A stretch of 64,000 nt of DNA from Siniperca chuatsi (lineage: Eukaryota; Chordata; Actinopteri; Centrarchiformes; Sinipercidae): positions 26,482,175 to 26,546,174 of the forward strand of contig NC_058046.1 in the NCBI RefSeq assembly GCF_020085105.1, given 5' to 3'. Shown here piece after piece: positions 1-11,693 of this stretch. Each line of letters starts with the position of its first letter. Positions within the stretch are counted from its first letter, which is position 1. The translations under genes and the position numbers were made by a program. The notes beneath the pieces are model-generated. The model was not told the origin of the DNA. It saw nothing but the letters and a program-made list of their open reading frames with translations, and did no database searches.

Positions 1-659
1 GGACATTAAAACACTCACACATGAGATCGACCAATGGATAGAGAGAGTAAAATATTTAATGTAATGTATGGTCATATCTGGACAATTACACAAAAGTAAT
101 CTGATCCTTTGAGGGGAAAATACCCACACAAGTAGAATATAACAAGTAATGCAGCAGTAGAAAATAAAATAAACAGAAGGCAACAGACTGATAGACTGTA
201 GAGGTAGGTGTAGGTAAGAAAAGGTTTACAATGTCAGCCTCATGTTCCTCAAAGCTGCATGCTGTAGACCTAAACACCTGTCAACACTGATGAATACAGT
301 AAAAGAAAGCAAGTTAACGGTCACTTGTTAGATGCCCTGTTTAATGTTGAGTGGGCAATGTCAGTCAACTGGGCTGCAACTAATGATTATCTTCATTACT
401 AATTTATGACTTAGTTTTTTGATGAATTGATTACTTTTTTGCTATATAAAATGTCCACAAATAGTGAAACATTTTCATCAAAAAAGGTCACAGCGCCTCT
501 ACCCTGTGTCATTTTTACCTACAAATTTTGAATCTTACTAACTCAGACCTAAAAGCTTTTCTGTAACGCTTCCACTATGACAAGTTTGAGTCGAATTCCA
601 ACAGTCTAATCTTATTTTGTGCAAGTTTTGAACTCTTTGACTATTTCTCAAAAGAAACT
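1..659. other. Intergenic, degraded repeat relic
   Basis: No gene is supported here. Around 365-480 there is a decayed copy of a widespread fish repeat, recognisable from GGCTGCAACTAATGATTAT and the later CTATATAAAATGTC. The rest looks like the 3' flank of Z1. The family of the repeat is from memory and uncertain. Confidence 0.4.
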
Positions 660-1995
660 TCAGGTCTGTTGTTTCTCCGGTGCATGGATCCTCCTGTGTA
701 ATCTCAGTCCTGTGTTATGCGCAAAATTCCTCCCACAAATGTTGCATTTATACGGCTTTTCCCCCGTATGGACTCTGGTGTGTATTTTCAACGTTGTGCT
801 GACAGCAAACCTTTTCCCACACCAAATACAGTTATAAGGTTTCTCCCCTGTATGCACTCGGACGTGACTGGTGAGAGATGAGTGGTAAGAAAACTCTTTC
901 CCGCAGTGAACGCAGCTGTACGGTTTCTCCCCTGTGTGAGTTCGGTTGTGCCTCCTCAGGTCTGCGCCGCGGCTGAAACTTTTCCCGCAGGTGATGCAAG
1001 TGTGTGGCTTCTCACCTGTGTGAGTTTTCATATGGTTGACACAGTTTGACTGACAGTTGAATTCCTTTCCACAAACTCTACATCTGAAGGGCTTTACCCC
1101 TGTGTGAGTCATCATGTGTTTCCTCAGCAGAGCCTTCTGGGTGAACCCTTTCCCACAAGTGTCACATTTGAAACGCTTTTCACCAGTGTGGGTCCTTATG
1201 TGAATTTTTAACTTATAAAAATCATGAAACTCCTCAGTGCAAAAGGGACATTTAAATTGTTTGTTCTCTGCTTTCTGATCAGTATGAGAAAGGTGGTTGT
1301 CACTGTTTGGTCCTGATACACCCAAGCCCTCTCTGTCAGATTCAGATTTAATTACTATAACTGAGATGTTGGTCAGCGGCAGTGGATCCAAAAGCAGAGA
1401 GCAAAGAGTCTGATCTTCACTGTGATCACTTCCCTCACAAGTAGGCCTTAACTTAAACAAATCAGTCTCCTGCTTCAGTACAAGCTGCTCTCCCTCCTGA
1501 CTGGTGCAGAGTTCCTCCTGTTCCTCTTTAATCTGTGGAGGCTCTGGGTCCTCATGGTCCAGACTGGAGTTCCTCTCCTGAATACGGAGCTGCTGGACAG
1601 CCAGAACCTCCTCCTCCGTACAGACATGTTGCTGTGGGAGCTCTGGAGGGACAGAGAACAAAAGGAGCATGATACTACTGTGATGGAGAAGAAAAAATGC
1701 AGAGATGTGAGCAAATCAAAGCTGCTGGTCAGCGAGAACCTCCTCATTACAGACAGATGACTGTGAGATCTCTGAAGTAAAGGACAGGAGAAGCACTCTT
1801 GGTAGTTACGTTAAAGCAGCACCTATGTAAAGCTATGAATCCTCCAGTGGTGGAAGGCATACTCAGATCCATTACATATGTAAATGGAGCAAACCAAAAA
1901 AAAAGTTAAAATAAGAATTCAGACGTATTATTGGGAAACTATACCTCAAATATCAAAAGTAAATGTGCTCATAATGCAGAATGGCCCATTTCTTA

Positions 1996-2065
<70 letters not shown>

Positions 2066-2756
2066 TATTGGATTAAAAATGTTGATGCATTAATATGTAA
2101 GCATCATTTTAATGTTGTAGCCATTTGAGGTGGAATGACTTTAATACTACTGTGTAATCTATAATATCATTATTTAATGTGTTCATCATATGTTTTGCAT
2201 GAAAAATGTGAATCTGCAAAATAACTAGTAACTGTGGCTGTGAAATAAATGTAGTGGAGTAACAAGTACAATGATTCTCTCTGAAATGTATAAGGATAAA
2301 GTTGCATAAAATAGAAATAGTTAAGTAGCCTACAACAGTGTACTTAAGTACAGCACTTAAGCATTTAGTTACTTTCCATCACTGTAATCCTTGTTATCAT
2401 ATGAGCAGTGAAACACATGAGTAAATGGAACAGGATACAGCAGTCAAAATTAATACAGTGAAAAATACTTTTTTATTAAATGTAGAAAGTAATTATTTCT
2501 AGTATCGTTAGGATCAACTAAATAAGAATATAAATTAATCCCCAATGTAATTAATTCGTGAAAGGAGAGTGTAATATTACAAACCTGCCCTGTGTAGTTT
2601 TAGCTCTGGCTTTAAAACGATATCTAGCAACTTGCGCTGACGATTGATTTCTTCCTCGTATACTACGATAGTTTTTTCAAAGACTCCTAATATTTCTTCC
2701 GTAGCAGCAGTTAGTCGCTCGTTGACAAACTTTCTGAAATAATGGACCGAAGACAT
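660..2756 (-). CDS. Z1: two-exon C2H2 zinc-finger protein, 7 fingers
   Basis: Exon 1 is 2585-2756 (172 nt) and exon 2 is 660-1642 (983 nt); together they give 384 residues plus stop. Residues 1-57 are the shared N-terminal helical module ([20 protein letters not shown]), and the donor is CAG|GTTTGT. Residues 58 to about 180 are the acidic linker. Seven C2H2 fingers follow, with helix heptamers DFYKLKI, QKALLRK, CQSNCVN, RGADLRR, YHSSLTS, VSTTLKI and HNTGLRL; all have complete Cys2His2. The role is probably sequence-specific DNA binding in the nucleus. The linker and exon 1 are visibly more diverged than in Z3-Z13, so Z1 with Z2 forms an older branch. The 942-bp intron holds a TA microsatellite. 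A reading starting inside the intron just before the acceptor ([14 protein letters not shown]) is possible, but the exon 1 start is better supported. Confidence 0.9.
1999..2055. repeat. TA dinucleotide microsatellite
   Basis: About 28 TA units run almost uninterrupted, with a single TTTA interruption near the end. The repeat lies inside the intron of Z1 and is expected to be length-variable. Confidence 0.95.
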
Positions 2757-3887
2757 TTTGAGCGAATTAGTTTACCATAAGATACTCTACAGGGCTAAAC
2801 CATTTGATATGTATTAGCTAAACACAAAAAAAGGAGCCAGCTATAAACAGCTGAAGTCCGCTCTGCTGTAATTATACGTGTACTTCCGCCGGACTTAATA
2901 TGATGTTACTCCTATTTAAAGGGGATGCGCTTTCTGCTGAAGTTGGTGGTTTCATCTATTGCAAAATGTTAATGTACTGATAACAAGTCAATAAATACGA
3001 AGTCCAAATAAGCGTGTAAAACCAAAACGGCAGAGAAAATACGAAAGCTACGAGAGAATTTTCCCTCCACAAATACACAAACAAATATTCACGGAAAAAG
3101 TAGACCAGCTACAAACAACAAAGCTAAAGAATATTTAACTCAAAAAACTAACATAAATACTGCATCACTCCATTTTTTTCTTTTAAAACGCTCCACAAGC
3201 GGAGCCATAGACAGGATTTTAGCAATACTGATGTCAGGAATCCCCTTTACACACAGCCTACAACCCTCAGCAAAACCACAAAGGTGTCTAGTTTTCTTTA
3301 ATCATTGGATAATCGTGGATTTGTTATATTTTACTTTTTTAATAGACTGTTTAATTATACTTTGACAGTCTAAATGGTGTTTCAAAGCCTTATCCACAGT
3401 GCCAGGAATAAAATCAACTTTGTCGACCTAAAAGTAGTCAAACCATACTGAGTTTAAAAATACCAAAATCAACTTATAAAATAACCCTTGACGTGCAAGC
3501 TGTAAACCTTTTTTCTTTATTTTATCTTATACAACTACATTTTTCTAAATATTGTATATTAGACTGGTTGTCAAGTGCCGTCTGGTGGATCATTATATTA
3601 GTACATCTATTTCATAAGACATTTGTCTGTACACTTAGTGATTGTTTGCCAGTGTAATTCAAGCTATATTGCAGGTACAGATTTTAAAAGGACACCCAGG
3701 GTTTATTCATCTCTAAATACTAGTAGAAAAAGGAAATAACATATGTAGATTTTACAACATGTGAATTTTCAAGCCCTTGATATCAGGTGATACCCCCATT
3801 ATGTACTACCACAACATTTAGTTTAAAAAAAAAAAGAAATAAAGAAAGTAACCTACGGCATTTCATTGTGGCTTTCAAGAACATCTT
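2757..3887. promoter_or_regulatory. Upstream region of Z1, then intergenic DNA
   Basis: Positions 2882-2917 contain ACTTCCGCCGGACTTAATAT followed by GATGTTACTCC. Nearly the same block lies upstream of Z2 at 5723-5757 and is the likely TATA-less core promoter, with an ETS-type site. No other feature was identified up to the end of Z2. Confidence 0.5.
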
Positions 3888-5626
3888 TCACACAGTGACA
3901 GTCTTAACATGTCGACTATTTCCGACTTTAGTATGTAGGGCCATGTGCTTCTTCAGGTTTGAACAGGTGGTGAAAGCTCTTTCACAAGTCTTGCATTTAT
4001 ACGGCTTTTCACCCGTGTGGATTCTGTAGTGGACTTTCAACGTTGTGCTGACATTAAATCTTTTCCCACACACACGACATTCATAAGGCTTCTCCCCTGT
4101 GTGCACTCGGAGATGCCTCGAAACAGATGAGCTGAAAGCAAACTCCTTCTCACAGTACGTGCAACGGTAAGGCTTCTCACCTGTGTGAATTTTCACGTGC
4201 AATTTCAAGTCTGCACTAATTTTGAAACCTTTCCCACAAATGGTGCACATGTACTGCTTCGTGCCCGTTCTAACATGCTGGCCGTGGTCACTGTTTGGTT
4301 CTGTGACTACACAGTGTTTTGTGTCAAAATCAGATTGCATCCATTCATCTGAAATGTTGGACTGAGGTTCTTTCTCTGCTGCACTCGGAGTTTGATCAGT
4401 ATCCAAAAATAGAGGCTGATCTTCACTTTGGTCACTTCTGTCATAAGTAGGACTGAACTTCAAGGCATCAGTCTCCTGCTGAAGTGCAAACTGGCCTTCC
4501 TCCTGACGGGTGCAGAGTTCCTCCTGTTCCTCTTTAATCTGTGGAGGCTCTGGGTCCTCTTGGTCCAGACTGGTGCTCCTCTCCTGGTCATACTGTTGTA
4601 GGTCAAGAAGAACCCCCTCCTTACAGATTGACGGCTGTGGGAGACCTGAAGGGAAGGACAAAGGAAGCAGTGTAAGGATCTTCATGCGTCCACAACTTTT
4701 TACCAATCCCGAAGTAGACCCACGACAATGGCATCCATAAAGAATATGGCTCAACGTATTGTCTAGTATTGTGTTGAAAAAGCACAAGATTAGTGAGATA
4801 GCCAACTTTTAGAGTGTTTTTTTCAATTTCTCTCGCCATTATGTAACATGTATTCTGTAGTATATTGAATGGCCTGTGTGTGCTAAGACAAATTAGCTAA
4901 AGGGTTCAGTTTTCTCCGACCAACGGTCTAAAACCTAAGAGATATTTTATCTACAATGATAAGCAAAAAAATACAGCAAATTCCACATTTTAGGAGCTGA
5001 AACCAGGAAAAGATTGGCTTAAGCAATTGAATCACTTGTCAAATGTTGACAGGTACATTTCTGTCAATCGACTGATCATTTCAGCACTACTGAAATACAC
5101 CTAAGCTGATACCACAGGCACATTTGGACTGAGTTTGCACCAGGTATTCATGAAGCCATGCTAATGTTTGTTTACAAAAAGAAAATAAAGAGCCTGTTAC
5201 AACAAATCGAGCTACGTATTATCTCACCTGATTTCGTTGTTGATGGTCGGAATTAGTTTGTTTTGACAGGCTAATGCAGGTAAGTTAGCTTGTTAGCTAG
5301 GGTCCTTGTTACTATGAGAAACCTAAACGCTATGGTCTTACTTCTGTTCTGACCCTGCTGATACTATTCGTACTTTCAAGTAGAATACATTGAATAACAA
5401 CATAAAAAGAAATGTCTGATCCAACGTTTCATCAAGCAGTTTAATTTTACACACCGATCTTTTGTAGTTCTATCTCGGGCTTCAGGACGATATCCAACAG
5501 TCTGCCCTGACGAATGATCTCATCCTCGTATACTGATAAAGTTTTTTCAAAGACTCCAAATATTTCTTCAGCAGCAGCAGTCAGTCGCTCGTTGACGAAC
5601 TTTTTCAAACAATGAACTGAAGACAT
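3888..5626 (-). CDS. Z2: two-exon C2H2 zinc-finger protein, 4 fingers
   Basis: Exon 1 is 5455-5626 and exon 2 is 3888-4645, giving 309 residues. An in-frame ATG two codons earlier (5632) could add Met-Glu; the start matching all paralogues (MSSVHCLKKFVNERL) was chosen. The acceptor CCTTCAG|GTCTC differs from the family's CCTCCAG|AGCTC, so the junction residue becomes Gly. The linker keeps the [10 protein letters not shown] segment. Four complete fingers carry heptamers ISADLKL, FSSSVSR, VSTTLKV and TCSNLKK. Finger 3 matches Z1 finger 6 at almost every helix position (VSTTLKV against VSTTLKI), which ties Z2 to Z1. This is the shortest array among the intact genes. The probable role is nuclear DNA binding; the target is unknown. 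Confidence 0.9.
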
Positions 5627-6719
5627 TTCCATTGTATAACAGAAAAAAACTTAACAGAAGGCGGCGTCAAAAATTAGCTAAACAACAACACTGACCTCCG
5701 CTCCTCGTTTGTCTATAATGTTTAACTTCCGTCGGACTCAATATAATGTTACTCCGATTAAAGAAAGGGTTCCGCTACACTCGTACAGTCTATGGCTACG
5801 CTTTAACGTTATACTGCTGCCATCCATCTCCTGGACATAATTGGCTATTGTACAGTATAGCTACTGTATGTACCAAATACGTCCTAGGCAGGATTTAAAT
5901 ATGTTGTGTGTCCACACTGTGAAATTACAAAATAAGCAGAGGTCTACTCAAAAAAGTCATGCATTTTGTGCTGTGGTTGTACACTATTGTCCTACAATTC
6001 AGAAAGGTAGTGTTAAGTGAAAGGTACTGTCTCACCACAGCTCCAGAAAGACCTCAGGAAACTAAACTAACTAATGAAAATGTTCCCCTCCAAACATCTT
6101 TTAAGACATAAATTATTTTGAATGATAATTTGTGTCCGATATGGATTTTTTTTTTTTTTTTTAAAGTTCAATTACCTAAATAAATCTCCTTCCAGAAGCC
6201 AGAATCTATGAATATGGAAACATGTTTCATTTCAAAGATGTAACTGTCCATTCTCACGTGTCCTGCAGGTTTCAAGTTTCCACATCACATTTGGGTAAGC
6301 TGCATATTGGAACATGATTGGTTTCCAAACTAGTTGTGATGAAAGAGAAACTTTCCTCCTTCAGCGGATGGATGTGAAAGCAGCCTTCTAGTATCAATCT
6401 CTGCACATACATCATTCTGCACTGTGAGGGTCAAACATCCAAGTGAAGTAACAATAAATCAAATCAATTTTTGAGTGAAGGGGGACTTCAAATATTTGGA
6501 AAACCATTTTGCTTTTATTTGTGAAGTTTAATTGGTAGTGGCATTCTAAAGTTGCAGTTTAACTGTCATCTGACAGCAGACATATTGTATCATTTCCTAT
6601 AAAAATGCAAGGTATGTTGATTTCCTCTTGTATACTGACAGCTAAAAATACATTAGTACACAGTTTATACTGTCCACAATTAGTATGTATTTCTGCACTT
6701 AATGGACTGTACTTATACA
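5627..6719. promoter_or_regulatory. Upstream region of Z2 and intergenic DNA
   Basis: AACTTCCGTCGGACTCAATA near 5723-5742 followed by ATGTTACTCC matches the block upstream of Z1. Beyond about 5800 no gene or clear element was recognised. Confidence 0.45.
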
Positions 6720-7050
6720 TTGTCTTCCACAAAACCTGTATGCGTAAGGCAGTTTCCCTGTGTGAGTTTTCGTGTGTCTTTTAAAACTGATCTTATGCTT
6801 GAACTCTTTAATGCAAGTGTCATTTCAAAGGTTTTTTATCATTGTAGGTTTTCTTTTGAGAATTTAACGCTGCCAAGGAATAATACACTTTACTGCAACT
6901 GCTGCACTTGAAACAACTGCTCTTTGTACTTCTGCCCATGCTTGCCTCCTTTCTGATCTTGGCTCTCAGCTGCATGAGAGTTGTGAGAGAGGAGCTGCTG
7001 GTCCCTGTTTGGTTCTAGTTCACTGTGGTCACTTTCCTCATCAGTAAAAT
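6720..7050 (-). pseudogene. Relic of a Z-family exon 2 (linker and finger fragments)
   Basis: On the minus strand, 6915-7050 matches the linker segment ending around [14 protein letters not shown] of the intact genes. Positions 6735-6830 read as a decayed finger with HTKTHTGK-like remains. No open frame joins them and no exon 1 is present, so this is a dead fragment of a former gene copy. Confidence 0.7.
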
Positions 7051-7745
7051 CTGATTGTAGTATACAGGTTTTTTATGCCTTCGATACTTTCGACACTATA
7101 ACTGATATCGTATTGTTTTAAACACGTGGTATTGAAAAAGTATCTAAGTATCAATACTTTTGACAACCTTAATTCACATGCACTAAAAATGTTATTTGAG
7201 GAAAAGTATGTCAGTATTATTGGCAAAACATATTTGAAGTATTTAAAGCCATATAATTATATATTTTATTTTAATTACTGATGCCATAAGATGTAACATT
7301 TGTATGTAGCATCTAGTCGAGGTGGAGCTCAGTTTGACCGATTTTACAGATAGGTTAACAACGCATCTGATTTTATAAGCTCATTAAAGTTCATTTTTCT
7401 TTTAACTTAATCCTGCAAAGTAACTATTTTAAATATAGTTGCCATCTAAATATTTTGGGGTAAAACTTAAAATATTGTCTTCTGAGAGGTGGTTAAGAAC
7501 TACAATACTGCTTACATGTTAACAACTGTTTCATTATAAAAGTGATGCTATTTTCAGTTTTTAGTCTTGTTTCCTGACCATCAAACTGTATCTACATCAG
7601 CCTGTCAGTGTTTTTAACTGATTGCACACTAGAACTACTGACAAAAACCACAAGAAGCTGAAAAATGACCATTTATGGCATTTGGCAAATGCTCTTATCC
7701 ACACGACAATCGATAATCCACATCACACCATAAGTTTAACAGCCG
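7051..7745. other. Duplicated non-coding flank
   Basis: No gene. Segments here recur near 10800-11230, 20740-20990, 24960-25280, 58430-58640 and 63150-63560, for example the motif GGCAAATGCTCTTATCCAC. They are part of the family's duplication unit. Confidence 0.5.
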
Positions 7746-7879
7746 CTACTGTGAAAAAAATATTCCCAATATATAGAAGACTGTGATTGTTCTGAGAAAT
7801 GGTGTTTCAAATTTAGTGTATGAAAACACAAAGACGCACCTATTGCAACACTGTGGGGTTATACATACTGTATTTTCAC

Positions 7880-8275
7880 TGAACTTAAACCACTTGCACG
7901 TTTTTTTTTTTTTTTTGAGTGTACGGCTTCTCGCCTGCATGGGTCCGACTACACCTGAAACCACTGTCCTGCAGTGATACAGCTTTTCACCTGTGTGAGT
8001 TCTCATGTGCCCTTTCAAGTTACTGCTAGATCTGAAGTGTTTCCCACGTTTTCCAAAAATATGGCTTCTCACCTGTGTGGATGCTCTGGTGTCTCTGCGA
8101 TTTTGACTTGTACTTAACAGCTTTCCCATGTGTCACATTTTAAAGACTTTTTACCTTTGTGAATATTACAGTCAATCTTTAACATGGTAGTTATATACAT
8201 CGTTGGTGTGACTATTGATTTTGTGAGGACTTTTCTGTGTTTTGGATCTGTGTTTCTAAGTGATACAGAGTCTCC
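7880..8275 (-). pseudogene. Relic zinc-finger gene fragment (SNLKGH type)
   Basis: The minus strand reads a linker remnant ([20 protein letters not shown]), then decayed fingers including [21 protein letters not shown], with frame breaks between them. The same relic recurs at 20045-20300, 24780-24945 and, in better shape, at 63715-64000. It was evidently duplicated along with the active genes. It has no exon 1 and no continuous array. Confidence 0.75.
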
Positions 8276-9017
8276 ATGCCATTCCTTAAAATTAATTGAC
8301 ATTAACCAGCAACTATTTTGATAATCAATTAATCTTTTAAGTAATTTATCAAGAAATGGAAAAATGTTGATTTTATTCTGTTGGTCAGACACATAAGTGA
8401 GGTAGTGTATAAAAATAGCAAAAAGAAGGCACGTTCATGTTTAACAGGACTTCTTACATGGTAATATGTGTAGGAGGCTTCATATAGAACTATGAAACAA
8501 ACATTTTGAGTCCTTGTTGAACTTTAAACTAAATTGATTCTGAGATGTATCATAAACATAAACATTTGGCAAAACAAACGGCCATCGAGATCACACCTTT
8601 AACAGCCACTACTGCGCACTCACTGTGAAACTAACAGTTTTCCTCCATTTGGGAGATTACGATTATTTCAAAGAAATACTGTTGCAGAAATATAACTAAT
8701 AGTCATATGAAGGTGAACCTTACACTAAGAAAGTGACATCTCATCTTATGGAAAACACTTTACATTCAGTTACAGAGATGTAGCTGTTGCAAAAGTGTAT
8801 TTTATTCAGCAGGTGAACACGTCTCCACAGGAGCTTCAGCTCGATGGTTTCTCCTGTGTATTTTGATCTTCAGGTGTTTTTTCAAGTATGTGATTTGAGC
8901 AAAAACTTTTCTCACAAGTGTTGCAGTTATGTGGCTCCTCACTTCTGTGAGATCTTGTGTGTTTTGACCACAAACCACTAGAATGAATCGTCTCCCAAAT
9001 ATTTTGCAAATACAAGG
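8276..9017. other. 3' flank of Z3, conserved between paralogues
   Basis: No separate gene. This sequence recurs, inverted, downstream of Z6 (about 23820-24560) and, in the same orientation, downstream of Z13 (about 59280-60100). Around 8820-8990 it carries the relic C-terminal finger sequence found after the stop codon in many copies. Confidence 0.6.
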
Positions 9018-10324
9018 CTACTTCCCTGTATGCGATCTTCTGTGCTTTGCTAAATGAGACGCGTCAAAGTATCGTTTACCGCAGATTGTGCAAAGATATG
9101 GCTTCTCGCCTGTGTGGGCTCTTCTCATGTGGATTGTCAAGTCACCATTACGGCTGAAATCTTTCCCACATGTTTTGCAAGTATATGGCTTCTCACCTGT
9201 GTGGATTCTCATGTGGACCAACAAGCCACTATTAAATCTGAAACCTTTCCCACACATTTTGCAAGAATATGGCTTCTCACCTGTATAGATTCTTATATGA
9301 GTTTTCAATGCTGATGTCTCTATGAATAGTTTCCCACAGGTGCTGCAAAAATATGGCTTTTCGCCTGTGTGGATGTTCAGGTATCTGTGCAATTTTGACT
9401 TATAATTAAAAGCTTTCCCACAATTGTCACATTTGAAAGACTTTTCACCTGTGTGAGTATTACAGTGAATCTTTAACATTGTAGGGTTGCATCCATTGTT
9501 CGTGTGATGATTGCTTTTGCGAAGTCTTTTCTTTAGTTCTGGTTCTGCATCTCTAGTTGATCCTGAGTCTCCATGCTTGCCTCCTTTCTGATCTTGGCTC
9601 TCAGCTACATGAGAGTTGTGAGAGACGAGCTGCTGGTCCCTGTTTGGTTCTGATACTTCAGAATTTTCAAGATCAGATTTGTTTTTTAGCCAAGTGATAC
9701 ACAGGCTAGCTGGAAGCTCTGTCTCTGCTGCACTCTGATTTTTGTCAGGATCCAAAAACATAGACTGACTGTGGTCACTTTCCTCATCAGTAGGAGTCAA
9801 CATAAAGGCATCAGTCTCCTGCTTCAGTACAAGCTGCTCTCCCTCCTGACTGGTGCAGAGTTCCTCCTGTTCCTCTTTAATCTGTGGAGGCTCTGGGTCC
9901 TCTTGGTCCAGACTGGAGTTCCTCTCCTGAATACAGAGCTGCTGGTCAGCCAGAACCTCCTCCTCCGTATAGACATGTTGCTGTGGGAGCTCTGGAGGGA
10001 CAGAGAACAAAAGGAGCATGATACTACTGTGATGGTGAAGAAAAATTGCAGACATGAGCAATTTAGTAACAAGTAACGTTATTTACTTAAACAATTTGGA
10101 TTATATATAAATCGATTCCTCTGTTATTAAAATAGTATTAAGTTTTACACACCTATCCTGTGTAACTTTATTTCGGGTTTCCAAAAGATATCCAGCAGTC
10201 TGCGCTGACGATCGATCTCTTCCTCGTACTCGAAGATAGTTTTTTTAAAAACTCCGAATATTTCTTCAGCAGCAGCAATTAGTCGCTCGTTGACAAACTC
10301 TCTCAAACACTCAACTGAAGACAT
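9018..10324 (-). CDS. Z3: two-exon C2H2 zinc-finger protein, 5 fingers (2 degenerate)
   Basis: Exon 1 is 10153-10324 and exon 2 is 9018-9991, giving 381 residues. Exon 1 encodes [20 protein letters not shown] and ends CACAGGATAG|GTGTGT. The linker is the long form, with an extra segment containing QSMFLDPDKNQSAAETELP that is shared only with Z6. Finger 1 has Tyr in place of its first zinc-binding His (HRYLNIH), and finger 2 has Tyr in place of its last His (HIRIY). Both may be structurally weak. Fingers 3-5 are complete, with heptamers FNSGLLV, RNGDLTI and DASHLAK. It ends HTGK followed by a UAG stop. Z3 and Z6 are sister copies, judging by the linker and the shared FNSGLLV finger. Confidence 0.92.
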
Positions 10325-10640
10325 TGTTGCTTAATTGCAAATGAAATAATTCTCTGCGCTGCGACTACAATATCGTCTTCCAGCTAATTCACTACATACA
10401 TGCAACTAACGCTACTAGCGGTTGTATTGTTTACTTCCGCTGGATGTCACACTGTTAAGTTCCGACAGTGGAAGTGCGGGAGCTTTATGTTCCGCTTCCA
10501 ACTGAAGGCATTTTATTCAAAACTTGTTTGTGCGTGTGTTTAATATCAGTACCAAGGATGTACATCTACCTCGTTGTGGTACTCTTTTCTACGACTTTTT
10601 ACTGACAGACGTGTTACTTCACAGATAATGATTTTGCATA
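10325..10640 (-). promoter_or_regulatory. Conserved promoter block of Z3
   Basis: Upstream of exon 1, a block with TTTACTTCCGCTGGATGTC, then GTTAAGTTCCGACAGTGG and AAGTGCGGGAGC, is shared almost base for base with Z4-Z10 and Z12. ACTTCCG and its inverse match ETS-family (GABPA-like) sites. No TATA box is evident at a fixed spacing. Confidence 0.6.
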
Positions 10641-11599
10641 CAAAAAACAAATAAACTGTGGTGGAATAAGTATGCAGATAGATATACTAGTTTTACTCAT
10701 AGTGCATTCAAAATGTTAGTTAAGTAAAATAGCCTATTATTAGAAAAATACAGTATATTTCATGTAAGAAACGTTAAATTAACCTTTGTGCATAATGGCC
10801 TCTGTCAGTGCCACATACTTATATAATATTTTATCTTAATTACTGATAACAATATGTAATATGTAGCAGCTAGTCAAGGTGGAACTCAGTTTTCCCATTT
10901 TACATCCCATTGGATTAGGTCAATATATGTTTATTTCTTAAAACTTAACCTGCAAAGTAACTATGGCTGTCATATAAATGTTTTGGGATAAAAGGTGGTG
11001 AAGAATACTGCTTACATGTTAACAATTGTTTTATTACAAAAGTGACACTATTTTCAGTTTTTAGTTATGTTTCCTGTATCTGTCTTTTTAACTGATGGCA
11101 CAAAAGAACTACTGACAAAAACCACAAAACTCTGGTCTTTTGAAAATGACCATTTATGACATTTGGCAAATGCTCTTATCCACACGACAATCGGTCATCC
11201 AAATCACACCATTATTTTAACAGCCACTACTGTGCACTTACTGTGAAACTAACATTTTTCCTCAATGTGGGAGATTAGGGTTGTTTCAAAGATATACTGT
11301 TCCTAACAGAAATACCTAATACAGCCATATGAAGGTGAACTTTACACTAAGAAAGTGACATCTCATCTTATGGAAAACATTTTACATTCAGTTACAGAGA
11401 TGTGTATATTGATCCTCAGGTGTTTTTTCAAGTATGTGATTTAAGTAAAACTTTTCCCACAAGGGTTGCAATTATGTGGCTCCTCACTTCTGTGAGTTCT
11501 TCCTGTGTTTTGTCCACAAACCACTTGAACTGAATCGTCTCAAAGATATTTTACATATCCAAGGCTACTTGGATGTATGTGATTTTATACGCTCTGTCA
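10641..11599. other. 3' flank of Z4 and duplicated non-coding DNA
   Basis: No open gene. The stretch 11390-11599 holds decayed C-terminal finger sequence of Z4 and the common downstream segment; 10790-11230 matches the flanking blocks listed for 7051-7745. Confidence 0.5.
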
Positions 11600-11693
11600 A
11601 ATGAGACGCATCATTGAATCTTTTCCTGCAGATGTTTCAAAGGTACAGCTTCTCACCTGTGTGGGCTCTTCTCATGTGGATTGTCTGGCACTG

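Noticed and set aside
1884-2093. Small open frame with IYIYIY repeats
   Set aside because: It is a translation of the TA microsatellite in the Z1 intron.
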